A stretch of 64,000 nucleotides of DNA from Bacteroidetes bacterium OLB12 (GTDB lineage: Bacteria; Bacteroidota; Bacteroidia; Cytophagales; Cyclobacteriaceae): positions 1 to 64,000 of the forward strand of contig LNFR01000081.1 in the NCBI GenBank assembly GCA_001567185.1. Direction: 5' to 3'. Position 1 is the stretch's first letter. Each line of letters begins with the position of its first letter. A model generated the notes under the pieces. It made no database searches and was not told the DNA's origin. It was given only the letters and a program-made list of their open reading frames with translations. The position numbers and the translations under genes were made by a program. Positions 27,495-36,033 of this stretch are shown here, in pieces.

Positions 27495-28967
27495 CTATTC
27501 CAGATGTAATCCGAAACTATCGTAAATTTTAGCACGCACCTCTTTATTGTCGGCCAAAATAAGTAAGTGATCGGTGGCCTGAATTTCGGTTTCACCACTT
27601 GGTGTAATGTATTTATCATGCCGGTGGATCAAAACAATCAGCGATGATTTAGGTAGATTAAGTTGTACAATTTGCTTTCCAATGGCAATGGAGCTTTCGG
27701 GGATGTCTAACTCAATTAATTCTGATTTGGAACCATCTTTTAATTCGAGGTCAAGCGGAAATTTTCGTTTTACTTTCTCAGGCACACCAACATGCAGCCA
27801 TTTGGCCATTAGCGAAAGAGTAGATCCTTGTAGTACTACGGAGGTTACCGAAATAAAAAATACCAGGTTGAAAATGGTGTCAGCATAATGTACCCCGGCA
27901 ATTAACGGATACGTAGCAAATACAATTGGGGCGGCACCGCGCAAGCCAACCCACGAAATGAACAGTTTCTTTCTGAAGTTTAGATCTTTTGCGCGAAGCA
28001 ACATAAGAAAGACGGCTACGGGCCGGGCAACCACAATCAGAAACAGGGAGATTAGAAGTCCTTCGCCAATGATGGGTGTTATGTGGCTTGGAAACACCAG
28101 CAACCCCAGGGTTAAGAACATTACGATTTGCATGAGCCAGGCGATCCCGTCAAAAAACTTAATTAAACTTTTTTTGTGGATGATGGGTGCGCTTCCTAAA
28201 AGTATGCCGGCTCCGTAAATAGCCAGGAATCCGTTGCCTCCAATGGCATCGGTAAACGAAAATGTAAAGAACATTAAAGCAATACATAATACAGGGTATA
28301 AGCCGGCTACATCCAGGTTAATCCGGTTAATAACAAAAATCATTAATCGGCCGCCAGCATATCCACAAAGTGCACCCAGTACCATTCCTTTTATAAATTT
28401 GGGAATCATCAGGGCAATGGATGCTTCGGGTTGCATTACCAATTCGATAAAACTAATAGTAAGAAAATATGCCATTGGGTCGTTGCTGCCGCTTTCAAAC
28501 TCCAGTAACGGCCGAAGATTTCCTTTCAGACCGATGTTGCGTGTTCGTAAAATAGAAAAGACAGCTGCGGCATCGGTAGATGAAACAATAGCGCCCAATA
28601 ACATGCCCTCCATTAAGGGAATATTCAGCACATAAGAAGTAAATGCGCCTACCGTTACGGCTGTAATAAGTACCCCTGCTGTAGATAGCGCCAAGCCGTT
28701 CTTTAGTACCGGCTTTATGGTTTCCAGTTTTGTTTCTAACCCCCCGGAAAACAAAATGAAAGTTAAGGCCACTACACCCAGGAACTGGGCAATTTTCGGA
28801 TCATCGAAATATATTTCTCCCGGACCTTCAGACCCGGCCAGCATACCAACAATTAAAAACAGGATAAGTGTTGGTACACCAAACTTGAATGAAGTTTTAC
28901 TGGCGATGATGCTTGCAAAGAGCATGATCGATCCTAAAAGCAATATATTTTCGGCTGTTAGTGTCAA
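27495..28967 (-). CDS. CPA1-type cation/proton antiporter with RCK C domain
   Basis: 490 residues. About 12 membrane helices form a Na+/H+ exchanger domain (residues 1-390) with the SSTDAAAVFSILRTR and EFESGSNDPMAYFLT motifs, the latter carrying the transport Asp. A C-terminal TrkA_C/RCK_C-like domain follows (about 400-490), as in K+/H+ antiporters of the NhaP2/CvrA group. Potassium is therefore the likeliest ion (family-level inference). Starts after a strong terminator, so it has its own promoter. Confidence 0.9.
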   Translation of the reverse strand: MTLTAENILLLGSIMLFASIIASKTSFKFGVPTLILFLIVGMLAGSEGPGEIYFDDPKIAQFLGVVALTFILFSGGLETKLETIKPVLKNGLALSTAGVLITAVTVGAFTSYVLNIPLMEGMLLGAIVSSTDAAAVFSILRTRNIGLKGNLRPLLEFESGSNDPMAYFLTISFIELVMQPEASIALMIPKFIKGMVLGALCGYAGGRLMIFVINRINLDVAGLYPVLCIALMFFTFSFTDAIGGNGFLAIYGAGILLGSAPIIHKKSLIKFFDGIAWLMQIVMFLTLGLLVFPSHITPIIGEGLLISLFLIVVARPVAVFLMLLRAKDLNFRKKLFISWVGLRGAAPIVFATYPLIAGVHYADTIFNLVFFISVTSVVLQGSTLSLMAKWLHVGVPEKVKRKFPLDLELKDGSKSELIELDIPESSIAIGKQIVQLNLPKSSLIVLIHRHDKYITPSGETEIQATDHLLILADNKEVRAKIYDSFGLHLE

Positions 28968-28982
28968 GTTAGTTAATGTTTT

Positions 28983-29014
28983 AAAAAGGAGGCTGCTTCC
29001 ATGAAACAGCCTCC
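28983..29014 (-). terminator. Rho-independent terminator after the 31-residue ORF
   Basis: Minus-strand stem GGAGGCTG/CAGCCTCC with an 11-base loop, followed by CTTTTT. It lies 8 bp beyond the stop of the small ORF at 29023 and before the antiporter ATG, insulating the two. Confidence 0.8.
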
Positions 29015-29022
29015 CATTTACT

Positions 29023-29118
29023 TTAAGACAGTTTCAAGATAATAAAAAGCGCTAAAAGAAGCATGCCCATTAAAATGATGAACCAAAGTCTTTTCACATG
29101 GTCAAAAAAATCTTTCAT
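29023..29118 (-). CDS. Small membrane protein, 31 residues
   Basis: A short ORF with a charged N-terminus (MKDFFDHVKRLW) and a single hydrophobic helix (FIILMGMLLLALFIIL), ending KLS. It has its own terminator 8 bp downstream, which supports its being a real transcript. Too short for standard gene callers. Function unknown; single-helix proteins of this size often bind larger membrane complexes, but nothing here shows a partner. Confidence 0.55.
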   Translation of the reverse strand: MKDFFDHVKRLWFIILMGMLLLALFIILKLS

Positions 29119-29233
29119 AAAAATATATGGTATTGAGCCAGGGCAAGACACCTGATCCTGCCCGGGTTAATGGTTTAAAATTGTTGAAAGGCCCATCGAA
29201 TGATAGCGCGGGCCGGATAGAGGTGCTAAAAGT

Positions 29234-29566
29234 TTAAGGAGCGTTAATGGTAACTACCGAGTAGAACACATTAAATACATGAGCCGGTATTTGCAGGGCT
29301 GCATGTTGGTTGACCTCCAGCGCAAGCTGCAGACTTGCCTGTTGCCAGTTTACTTCTATAAAATCCGGAATGCGCACCTGGGTTACGTAATCGCCACCGG
29401 TATGCTCCCGCATGGCAATGGCCGATACCTGGCTGAGGTGGATAGTAGGTTTGGTTGCCCGGGTCTTTGTTTCTGAAGGCTCACCGGTAGAAAAAATAAT
29501 CAGCAAAAAAACAACCGGGATCAGTAGGCTGGCGCATAGTTGTTTTATATACCGGAATAGTTTCAT
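29234..29566 (-). CDS. Membrane-anchored or secreted hypothetical protein
   Basis: 110 residues from ATG 29566 (MKLFRYIKQLC); the open frame extends to 29626 but the extra residues are not signal-like. One N-terminal hydrophobic segment (SLLIPVVFLLIIF), then a small periplasmic domain rich in beta strands. No family recognised. Divergent from rsmG. Confidence 0.6.
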   Translation of the reverse strand: MKLFRYIKQLCASLLIPVVFLLIIFSTGEPSETKTRATKPTIHLSQVSAIAMREHTGGDYVTQVRIPDFIEVNWQQASLQLALEVNQHAALQIPAHVFNVFYSVVTINAP

Positions 29567-29659
29567 TGGTTCAAATATACCAACAAAACCCAAATGGATT
29601 TGTGGTATGAGCGGACATGATTTCAAACAGGTTGGTAAACTTTCTTAGAAACAGTCTTT

Positions 29660-29667
29660 TATCTTTG
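29660..29667 (+). promoter_or_regulatory. -7 box TATCTTTG for rsmG
   Basis: Exact match to TAnnTTTG, 19 bases before the rsmG ATG. TTGG at 29632-29635 is a possible -33 element, a few bases farther than usual. Confidence 0.55.
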
Positions 29668-29686
29668 TGATATAAATTGATGTATT

Positions 29687-30316
29687 ATGACCGGTGTGGA
29701 GATTATCCAACACTATTTTCCCACCCTCTCATCAGCGCAGGTTGTTCAGTTTGAACGGATGGGGCAGTTGTACCAGGAGTGGAACGAAAAGATCAATGTG
29801 ATTTCCCGAAAGGATATTGAGAACATTTATGTCAATCATGTTTTACATTCCTTAGGAATTGCCAAAGTAATTTCTTTTGAACCGGGTGCCGAAGTTTTAG
29901 ATGTGGGAACCGGTGGTGGTTTTCCGGGCATTCCATTGGCTGTGCTCTTTCCGGAAACGCGCTTTCACCTGGTGGATTCCATCGGGAAAAAGATTACCGT
30001 GGTTACTGAAGTGAGTAAGGCGCTTGGTTTGAAAAATGTGAAGGCAGAGCAAGTGCGGGCCGAGCAGCTAAAAGGAAAATACGATTTTATTGTAAGCCGT
30101 GCAGTAACCCGCATGAAGGAGTTTTATGGCTGGATAAATACAAAAGTGAAAAAAGAATCCATTCACGGCCTGGATAATGGTATTCTGTATTTGAAAGGGG
30201 GCGAACTGGATGAAGAGATGAATGAACTGAAACGGCCATATAGTGTGTATAACCTGCCTGATTATTTCAAAGAGGAATTCTTTGAAACCAAGAAGGTGAT
30301 TTATGTACCGTTATAG
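29687..30316 (+). CDS. rsmG: 16S rRNA (guanine527-N7)-methyltransferase
   Basis: 209 residues, usual size. Methylates G527 in the 530 loop of 16S rRNA; its loss gives low-level streptomycin resistance in other bacteria. N-terminal YQEWNEKINVISRKDIENIY is typical of RsmG. The SAM-binding motif is VLDVGTGGGFPGIPLAVLFP around residues 67-86, followed by the VSRAVTRM segment. The 3' end overlaps the convergent C1q-domain gene by 6 bp. Confidence 0.95.
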   Translation: MTGVEIIQHYFPTLSSAQVVQFERMGQLYQEWNEKINVISRKDIENIYVNHVLHSLGIAKVISFEPGAEVLDVGTGGGFPGIPLAVLFPETRFHLVDSIGKKITVVTEVSKALGLKNVKAEQVRAEQLKGKYDFIVSRAVTRMKEFYGWINTKVKKESIHGLDNGILYLKGGELDEEMNELKRPYSVYNLPDYFKEEFFETKKVIYVPL

Positions 30317-31645
30317 TTTGCTTCCAAAAAGAGACCCCACAACATTTTCACCCAGTGCTGAACTTGTAACTACCAATTCTACAGTATCACCTGCGTTCAG
30401 TTTAAATATAGTAGAATCTAAATAATTAAGGATAGGTGCAGCGAATTCCTGCGTTCGCTTGATGGTATACAGGTTACTGCTACCTGATGTTACTCTAAGT
30501 TTAATGGGAGCGCCATTTAAATTTGATGTAGCGGTAACCGTAAAAGAATAAACTCCGGCTACAGGTGCAGTAAAACGCGCGCCACTTACTACATTAAAAT
30601 CATCAAATGCATCAGTAAGAGCTAAGGGTGAGTCGTTGTACACGACCCCCGGATTGATGAAATTGAAATCTGTTTTAAAGGCGTAGTTGGTGGCTATGGC
30701 GGTAGCAATGGAAGTATCAACATACCCTTTGGTAGTAGCATCGGTAGCGGTTGTGGGCGCGCCTACATTTTGAATCCGAATGCCGCTGGCGTTTGGATTA
30801 TTGGTAAGGGTTTGGGCTAACGTAGTGGAGATGGTCACATTATTTCCCCCCGCTATTGCCAGGTTATTGGTACCCGGTGTGTAGGTTAATGTTTGCCGGT
30901 AAGGCGATAGGTCAACTGAAGTTGCATCGTTGGTGAGGCTTAATTGGTTGGTACTTGTATTTAAGGTTAAATCCTGGTTGTCGGTATTTACAGAGCCGAT
31001 GTTAACGCTGTTTCCACCGCTAATAGTAAGAGTTGTGCCGCTTAACGTAAGACTTTGGTTGGCTACGGGTGCCAGGTCAACTTCTTTTGTGCCCCCGGCA
31101 TCGGTAATCCGTAATTTTCTGTCGGCTGTTAACGAGGCACTGGTTATCAATTCATTGGTTGCGCTGTTGTCGCCATCGCCCGTGTTGCTGATAACGCCAT
31201 TCTCAATGGCTATGCCGGTGCCGGCAGTTAAATTGTTGTTTCCGGAATATTCCGCATAGAATGCATAAGGAACACTCATCAATTGTTGGCTGCCGGCTAG
31301 CTGGTAAGAACTTCCTCCGGATGGATCTATTTCTATTTGCAACCACTTGTTACCAACAGCCCAACTTACAAAGGCAAAGTTACCGGTGGTTACCGTGCCC
31401 TGGCCAATCACCAACGTAAACAAACCAAATGGGTTGGTTTGCGGACTATGCGTTTCGCTATATTCCGCATTTCCCTGTGCCGAGTTTTGTAAAATGCTGA
31501 TGCGTACCGAAATGGTTTTGGAAGCAATGGGTTTGCCTTCGTTGTCGCGGGCTACCCCCTGGTAGTTAATACCCTTGGGAGCTTGCGCAGAGGCAGATGA
31601 AAAGATTAACAAAGCCAGAACAGAGAAGAGTAAAGGTCTAATCAT
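30311..31645 (-). CDS. Secreted protein, tail-fibre-like stalk with C1q-type head
   Basis: 444 residues. A signal peptide ending ASAQ is followed by the Bacteroidota module APKGINYQGVARDNEGKPIA. Next comes a long Gly/Ser/Thr/Asn-rich beta repeat region (LTLSGTTLTISGGNSVNI and similar) and a TTKGYVD motif like phage tail fibre proteins. The C-terminal 120 residues look like a C1q/TNF-like domain (FTAPVAGVYSFTVTATS). The plan suggests a trimeric surface fibre or adhesin (inference). It overlaps the stop of the T9SS gene upstream by 8 bp, so the two are made together. No sorting domain of its own. Confidence 0.78.
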   Translation of the reverse strand: MIRPLLFSVLALLIFSSASAQAPKGINYQGVARDNEGKPIASKTISVRISILQNSAQGNAEYSETHSPQTNPFGLFTLVIGQGTVTTGNFAFVSWAVGNKWLQIEIDPSGGSSYQLAGSQQLMSVPYAFYAEYSGNNNLTAGTGIAIENGVISNTGDGDNSATNELITSASLTADRKLRITDAGGTKEVDLAPVANQSLTLSGTTLTISGGNSVNIGSVNTDNQDLTLNTSTNQLSLTNDATSVDLSPYRQTLTYTPGTNNLAIAGGNNVTISTTLAQTLTNNPNASGIRIQNVGAPTTATDATTKGYVDTSIATAIATNYAFKTDFNFINPGVVYNDSPLALTDAFDDFNVVSGARFTAPVAGVYSFTVTATSNLNGAPIKLRVTSGSSNLYTIKRTQEFAAPILNYLDSTIFKLNAGDTVELVVTSSALGENVVGSLFGSKL

Positions 31646-32105
31646 AGTCGGTACCCACTTTTATTATTTTAATAGTCTTAGTCTGATAGTTGTTTAGAAA
31701 CACTTTCATGAAAAACATGCCGGCACTCAGGTCGCCCAACTGCACCACATTGCTTTTATCGGGTTTGGCCGTGGTGATGTAGCGCCCAAACGTATCGTAC
31801 AAGTCCATGTGTGAAATCTGGACATCGCATCCTTTGGCAGTAATGGTGATCTCACTTCTTACCGGGTTGGGGTAGTAGTCAAATTCCAACTCTTCGCAGG
31901 GCAACAATTCGGGTTGTAAGAAACCCTGGGTGAGAATTACATCCGAAGTTTGAAGCGTTATAATGGCGGGTTCGCCTATCGAACTGGTTAGAATGAAATT
32001 GCTAATGGAAAGATCGAAACCGGCCAGGTTAGTTACCTGACGGGCCTGCGAAAGGCCCAATACAGGCGCCAATAGAAGTAAGATGCAGGTAAGTTTTGAC
32101 CTCAT
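31638..32105 (-). CDS. Protein with type IX secretion sorting domain
   Basis: 155 residues. Signal peptide (MRSKLTCILLLLAPVLG), then a short module (SIGEPAIITL...LTQGFLQPE) seen in many Bacteroidota surface proteins. The C-terminus is a type A T9SS sorting domain: YYPNPVRSEITI, LYDTFGRYI, and LSAGMFFMKVFLN. Apart from the sorting domain there is little cargo, so it may act with the fibre protein encoded directly after it. It is strong evidence that the organism has a type IX secretion system. Confidence 0.88.
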   Translation of the reverse strand: MRSKLTCILLLLAPVLGLSQARQVTNLAGFDLSISNFILTSSIGEPAIITLQTSDVILTQGFLQPELLPCEELEFDYYPNPVRSEITITAKGCDVQISHMDLYDTFGRYITTAKPDKSNVVQLGDLSAGMFFMKVFLNNYQTKTIKIIKVGTDYD

Positions 32106-32332
32106 AACTGTTTAGGAAATAGAAACTTACAACATTTGATTAAATATTCAATTAAAGTGTAATTTTTTAATGATTTTTTGTTTTTGGCAGGGATGAACAG
32201 ACTCCCGGCAGGTTGTATAGCTAACACTTGAAGTGGGAGCTACGGTAATCTAAAATACTGATAGCCATGCTAATAGGAATTTGGGCGTACGAAATGCCCC
32301 CAAAAAAGACAGAGGTTAGGAAATAGTGGGGT

Positions 32333-32826
32333 TTACCGTTTTGTAAAGGACTGTTTACTTTCTAGCTCATTCCTTTCGGCAAGGGAAAGCTGAAGGTCGT
32401 TGGTAATGGTGTTAACCGTAGGCCGGAAGAGGAGGAACAAAACCGCGATTACGGCTGTGAACAGCAGGAAAGAAACATTGTTGGTGATGAGGCCACTACA
32501 GCCGCAAACATGCCGGGCATTTCAAAGCCGGCAGCCCGAACAATAACTGCACTTTGATACCGCTGCAGCTTTCCCAGCAGGGGCATTTGAGGTGTAATTC
32601 CCTTAATCGCATTTTTAAAAGCAAAATAACCGATGCCCATGCCCGCAGGCACGGTGGCAATTACAATAATGCGCAGCAGGCTTTCAAATTCAGCATCAGC
32701 AGGTGCCAGGGGTTGGCCGGTGGTTACCGAGAAATAAACAAACATTGCAAAGCCAACCATTACTACGGGAAATGCGAAGTAAACAAGGTTAAGCGTGGTT
32801 AGTATCTGTCTTGCCGTGGGGGCCAT
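32333..32826 (-). CDS. Membrane protein, unknown, one frameshift
   Basis: About 164 residues when repaired. ATG 32826 gives MAPTARQILTTLNLVYFAF with helices through residue 115; the frame then fails. Adding one base near 32488-32490 gives ITNNVSFLLFTAVIAVLFLLF and an acidic, charged tail to a stop at 32333. That yields four hydrophobic helices in all. No family recognised. Starts 2 bp after plsC, so co-transcribed with it. Confidence 0.65.
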
Positions 32827-32828
32827 GT

Positions 32829-33572
32829 TTAAAGATAAAGCATTTCTATTGCTTCATCATGCGCTCTAATATCGTGAAAGTTTTTTTCTTTTAGTTGGCG
32901 CGTATCTTCATCAGCACCTACCGCGATTTCAGGGCCAACAATAATTTTTATTCTTCCGGGTCGCATGCGTATGGTGCCGGGTGGCATAAGTTTAGCTGCG
33001 CCTAATACTACCATAGGCAATAATGGTTTTTGTGTATCAGCAGCAATGCGAAAGGCTCCATCTTTAAAAGGTTGAAGCAATTCTTTTGTTCTGTTTTGAG
33101 TTCCTTCGGGGAACACGAGGATGTTAATGCCCATATTGAGTATTTCTTTCAGGCGTTCTAAGCTTTTCTTGCGGCTTTCATTGTTACTTCGATCTACTAC
33201 TACACATGTAGCACGGGTAATCCAACCAAACACAGGCAACTTCAATAATTCTTTTTTGGCAAGAGGCCGGAACTGCCCCCGAATGGTCATGGCAATGCCC
33301 GGTAAATCCAGAAACGAAGTGTGGTTGCTAACATAGATATAGGCTTTGCCGGGCACAATGTTTTCGCGCCCTATCATATCGTACCGGATAAACGTAAGCA
33401 TGCTAAATACCCAACTCCAGGCTTTCATAAAAAAGTAGGTAACCGCTACCGCATGTTGCCCGAAGAATGCAGGAATAATAATGCCCGGCAGAAACAGCAG
33501 CATGAATACTGTAAACACCAAAAACACCCAGAAGATATATAGCCATGAAAAGAATGTGGACATAAACTTCAC
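32829..33572 (-). CDS. plsC: 1-acyl-sn-glycerol-3-phosphate acyltransferase
   Basis: 247 residues. Makes phosphatidic acid by adding the sn-2 acyl chain. N-terminal membrane helices, then the catalytic NHTSFLD (HX4D) motif near residue 82, and the substrate motif FPEGTQNR near 155. The downstream PMVVLGAAKLMPPG matches motif IV. Normal length for PlsC. Heads a two-gene unit with a small membrane protein. Confidence 0.92.
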   Translation of the reverse strand: MKFMSTFFSWLYIFWVFLVFTVFMLLFLPGIIIPAFFGQHAVAVTYFFMKAWSWVFSMLTFIRYDMIGRENIVPGKAYIYVSNHTSFLDLPGIAMTIRGQFRPLAKKELLKLPVFGWITRATCVVVDRSNNESRKKSLERLKEILNMGINILVFPEGTQNRTKELLQPFKDGAFRIAADTQKPLLPMVVLGAAKLMPPGTIRMRPGRIKIIVGPEIAVGADEDTRQLKEKNFHDIRAHDEAIEMLYL

Positions 33573-33586
33573 GCGATAAGTCTTTA

Positions 33587-33625
33587 AATAAAAATTCCCG
33601 AAAGGTGCGAATCTTTCGGGAATTT
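33587..33625 (-). terminator. Terminator downstream of the Gfo/Idh/MocA gene
   Basis: A perfect 13-bp stem, AAATTCCCGAAAG with CTTTCGGGAATTT, loop of 8, followed on the minus strand by TTATTT. Lies 27 bp past the oxidoreductase stop and before plsC. Confidence 0.85.
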
Positions 33626-33651
33626 GTTAGAGCCAAACTTTATAAGTGGTG

Positions 33652-34974
33652 TTATGAATAACTGGTAACACCGGGCACTGCCACAGGATATAGCCCATCA
33701 GCATTAGGAACGATCGGGGGCAATGCATTAAAATCAAACTGGGTTGGCATAATGCTAAGGCCTGAATTGAGGGCCTTATCAAATTCAACTACCTTACCGG
33801 AATACGTAGCCATGCGGCCAAGAATGGCTGTCATGGTGCTGCGCGCACCGTTTTCGGTATCGTCAAACTTATATTCTTTTTTGGCGATGGCTGCAAACAG
33901 TTCATCGTGCTCGGTCTGGTAGGGATTGTTTTCTTTGGTGCGGTCGTACTGATACAATACTTTGCCTTTGCGATCAACCATGTTAGCTGCGCCAAAATAA
34001 ATATTGCCCTTGGTGCCCATGATAAACTCATCCACCTTGCTCATGGTGCCTTTTATGTGGCGGCACTGGCTGTTCAGCACGGTGCCATCGGCATAGGTAA
34101 ATTCCACATAATGATGATCGAAAATTTCTCCAAAATCTTTTCCCTTGCGCACTTCCCGGCCACCCATACCTTGCGCCCGTACCGGATAGCCGCCCTTAAA
34201 CCAGTTGATAACATCTATATTATGAATGTGTTGTTCAACAATGTGATCGCCACACAGCCAGTTAAAGTAATACCAGTTGCGCATCTGGTATTCCATTTCG
34301 GTTTGGCTATACTTCCGTGGATTTACCCAAACGCCTTCATTGTTCCACCACGCCTGCGCGGAAACGATATCGCCAATTAAGCCTTCTTTAAATTTTTTGT
34401 ACAACTCGCGATACGAATTTTGATAGTGGCGTTGTAACCCTACCACCACGTTCAATTTCTTTTGACGCGCAATCAGGGCGGCATCCAATACCCGCTTAAT
34501 ACCAGCCGGATCGGTAGCCACGGGTTTTTCCATAAATATATGCTTGCCTAAGCGCACGGCTTCTTCAAAATGAATAGGTCGAAAGCCGGGAGGTGTCGTT
34601 AAGATGACAACATCGGCTAGTGCAATGGCTTTTTTGTAGCCGTCAAAACCAACAAACTTATTTTCTTCGGGTACGGCTACACGCCCTGATACATTGCCTT
34701 CTTCATTATCGGCATCGCTTAGTGCATTAAAACATTGATCGAGCCGGTCGCGAAAGGCATCGGCCATCGCCACCAGTTTTACATTTTGTTTGGTAAGCAG
34801 CGCCTGCATGGCAGCCCCGGTACCACGCCCTCCGCAGCCAATCAAGGCTATCTTAATGGCATCATCAACCGAGGTGTTTACATGCGCGTTGGAGATAAAG
34901 GGGAGGGAAGCCAGGCTTCCGGCAATGAGGGAGGTTTTTTTTACAAATTCTCTGCGGGTGTGAGTGGATTTCAT
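33652..34974 (-). CDS. Gfo/Idh/MocA family oxidoreductase, Tat-exported
   Basis: 440 residues. N-terminal twin-arginine signal (THTRREFVKKTS) with a following hydrophobic stretch sends the folded enzyme to the periplasm. Rossmann motif IKIALIGCGGRGTGAAM near residue 40; the EKPVATDP motif marks the Gfo/Idh/MocA catalytic Lys. C-terminal dehydrogenase domain intact. These enzymes use NAD(P) on sugars or glycosidic bonds. The leader is nearly identical to that of the isomerase-like protein at 37363, suggesting related export and perhaps one sugar pathway. Confidence 0.9.
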   Translation of the reverse strand: MKSTHTRREFVKKTSLIAGSLASLPFISNAHVNTSVDDAIKIALIGCGGRGTGAAMQALLTKQNVKLVAMADAFRDRLDQCFNALSDADNEEGNVSGRVAVPEENKFVGFDGYKKAIALADVVILTTPPGFRPIHFEEAVRLGKHIFMEKPVATDPAGIKRVLDAALIARQKKLNVVVGLQRHYQNSYRELYKKFKEGLIGDIVSAQAWWNNEGVWVNPRKYSQTEMEYQMRNWYYFNWLCGDHIVEQHIHNIDVINWFKGGYPVRAQGMGGREVRKGKDFGEIFDHHYVEFTYADGTVLNSQCRHIKGTMSKVDEFIMGTKGNIYFGAANMVDRKGKVLYQYDRTKENNPYQTEHDELFAAIAKKEYKFDDTENGARSTMTAILGRMATYSGKVVEFDKALNSGLSIMPTQFDFNALPPIVPNADGLYPVAVPGVTSYS

Positions 34975-34982
34975 AGATAAAT

Positions 34983-35054
34983 GGTTACTGGTTTCTAGTC
35001 ACTGGTTGCTGGTTTCTAGTCTGTTATTGCAGTAGTCAGCAACCAGTAACCAGC
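34983..35054. repeat. Short direct and inverted repeats
   Basis: GGTTACTGGTTTCTAGTC (34983-35000) recurs with one change at 35004-35021. CAGCAACCAGTAACCAGC at 35037-35054 is nearly the reverse complement. The block fills the gap between the SUMF1-like and oxidoreductase genes and can fold back on itself. The 'ggttactggttactgg' style is, from memory, a common intergenic simple repeat. Confidence 0.65.
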
Positions 35055-35056
35055 TA

Positions 35057-35992
35057 CTACTTGAGGTACAAGGTATAAAACTTTTCAATCTCTTCCTTCG
35101 AAGGTTGTACGAGCGGTCGTACCACGCGAAAGCCTGCAAACATGCCATCGGTAAGCCACCATTTGCTTTTTGGAATTTGCGGATCGCGGATGTTCCAGTT
35201 GCTATTTGAGGCGATTCGGTTGGCACATCGTAATTCACTCGCCTCATCTAAATATGAACCACCCTTCACGGTTTTAGGATACCGGGATGCTGGAACAGTT
35301 ACCGGGTTTTTATTGGCAGCTTTAGAATAATAAGCAGGATCGTACTGATCCATTGTCCACTCGCTTAAATTGCCCAACATATCGTATAAGCCCCAGGCGT
35401 TGGGTTTAAGTTGTTTTACAAAATGAAATTTGCCATTGCTGTTGTCTTTAAAATATCCATACTCGCGCAGGGGGGCGGCATCGTTTCCAAACGGATAGGC
35501 GGTTTTACTTCCGGCCCGGCAGGCATACTCCCATTCAGCTTCGGTGGGCAGGCGATAAAAAATTCCGGTTTTACTATAAAGCCATTTGCAATACATTACC
35601 GCTGCCGTATGGCTCATACTATTGGTGGGGTGTTTCCCATCGCGCCCCATACCCCAGGTTAGATCGATATATTGGGGTGTGGCCCGTGTTACACCATCAA
35701 TGGTTTTACTTTGTGGAAGGGTGTTGTCTTTAAAGTAAAGATCCCACTCGGCAAACGTTACTTCGTGCTCCGCCATCCAGAAGGCACTTAATGTAATTTC
35801 TTTTTGAGGTCCTTCATCTTCACCCCGGCCCCGTTCGGTAATCGGGCTTCCCATGGTAAATGTGCCGGCAGGAATGGCAACCATCTTAAAAGTTACAGAA
35901 GTACCCGGAATAGCCTGGTTGTAGGTTTTGAGATCCTGTGCGATGCCTGTGCTAAACAACGAAATGAATAAAAGCAGTGCGGTAATTTTCAT
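35057..35992 (-). CDS. SUMF1/FGE-domain protein, without catalytic cysteines
   Basis: 311 residues. Signal peptide ending GIAQ. Formylglycine-generating-enzyme-type domain: IPAGTFTMGS, EVTFAEWDLY, YRLPTEAEWEYACRAG, WGLYDMLGNLSEW, KGGSYLD and GFRVV in the usual order. True FGE has two active Cys in the KGGS...C...C segment; here that stretch reads KGGSYLDEASELRCANR with a single Cys, out of place. Sulfatase activation is therefore unlikely; many such Bacteroidota proteins are structural, for instance gliding/GldK-like or binding proteins. The role here is unknown. Confidence 0.85.
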   Translation of the reverse strand: MKITALLLFISLFSTGIAQDLKTYNQAIPGTSVTFKMVAIPAGTFTMGSPITERGRGEDEGPQKEITLSAFWMAEHEVTFAEWDLYFKDNTLPQSKTIDGVTRATPQYIDLTWGMGRDGKHPTNSMSHTAAVMYCKWLYSKTGIFYRLPTEAEWEYACRAGSKTAYPFGNDAAPLREYGYFKDNSNGKFHFVKQLKPNAWGLYDMLGNLSEWTMDQYDPAYYSKAANKNPVTVPASRYPKTVKGGSYLDEASELRCANRIASNSNWNIRDPQIPKSKWWLTDGMFAGFRVVRPLVQPSKEEIEKFYTLYLK

Positions 35993-36033
35993 AGTGGCCT
36001 GGAGACTTAATTTTCAAAGTTAAAGTTTTCGAA

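Noticed and set aside
30311-31645. Tail-fibre TTKGYVD motif as a sign of prophage
   Set aside because: The protein has a signal peptide and a C1q-like end, sits with a T9SS gene, and no phage genes lie near it.
32106-32332. Structured RNA in the gap upstream of the T9SS gene
   Set aside because: A CTCCC/GGGAG pairing and a GGGC/GCCC hairpin can be drawn, but loops are large and no known RNA motif fits.
35057-35992. Active formylglycine-generating enzyme
   Set aside because: The catalytic cysteine pair is absent and no sulfatase gene is in the window.
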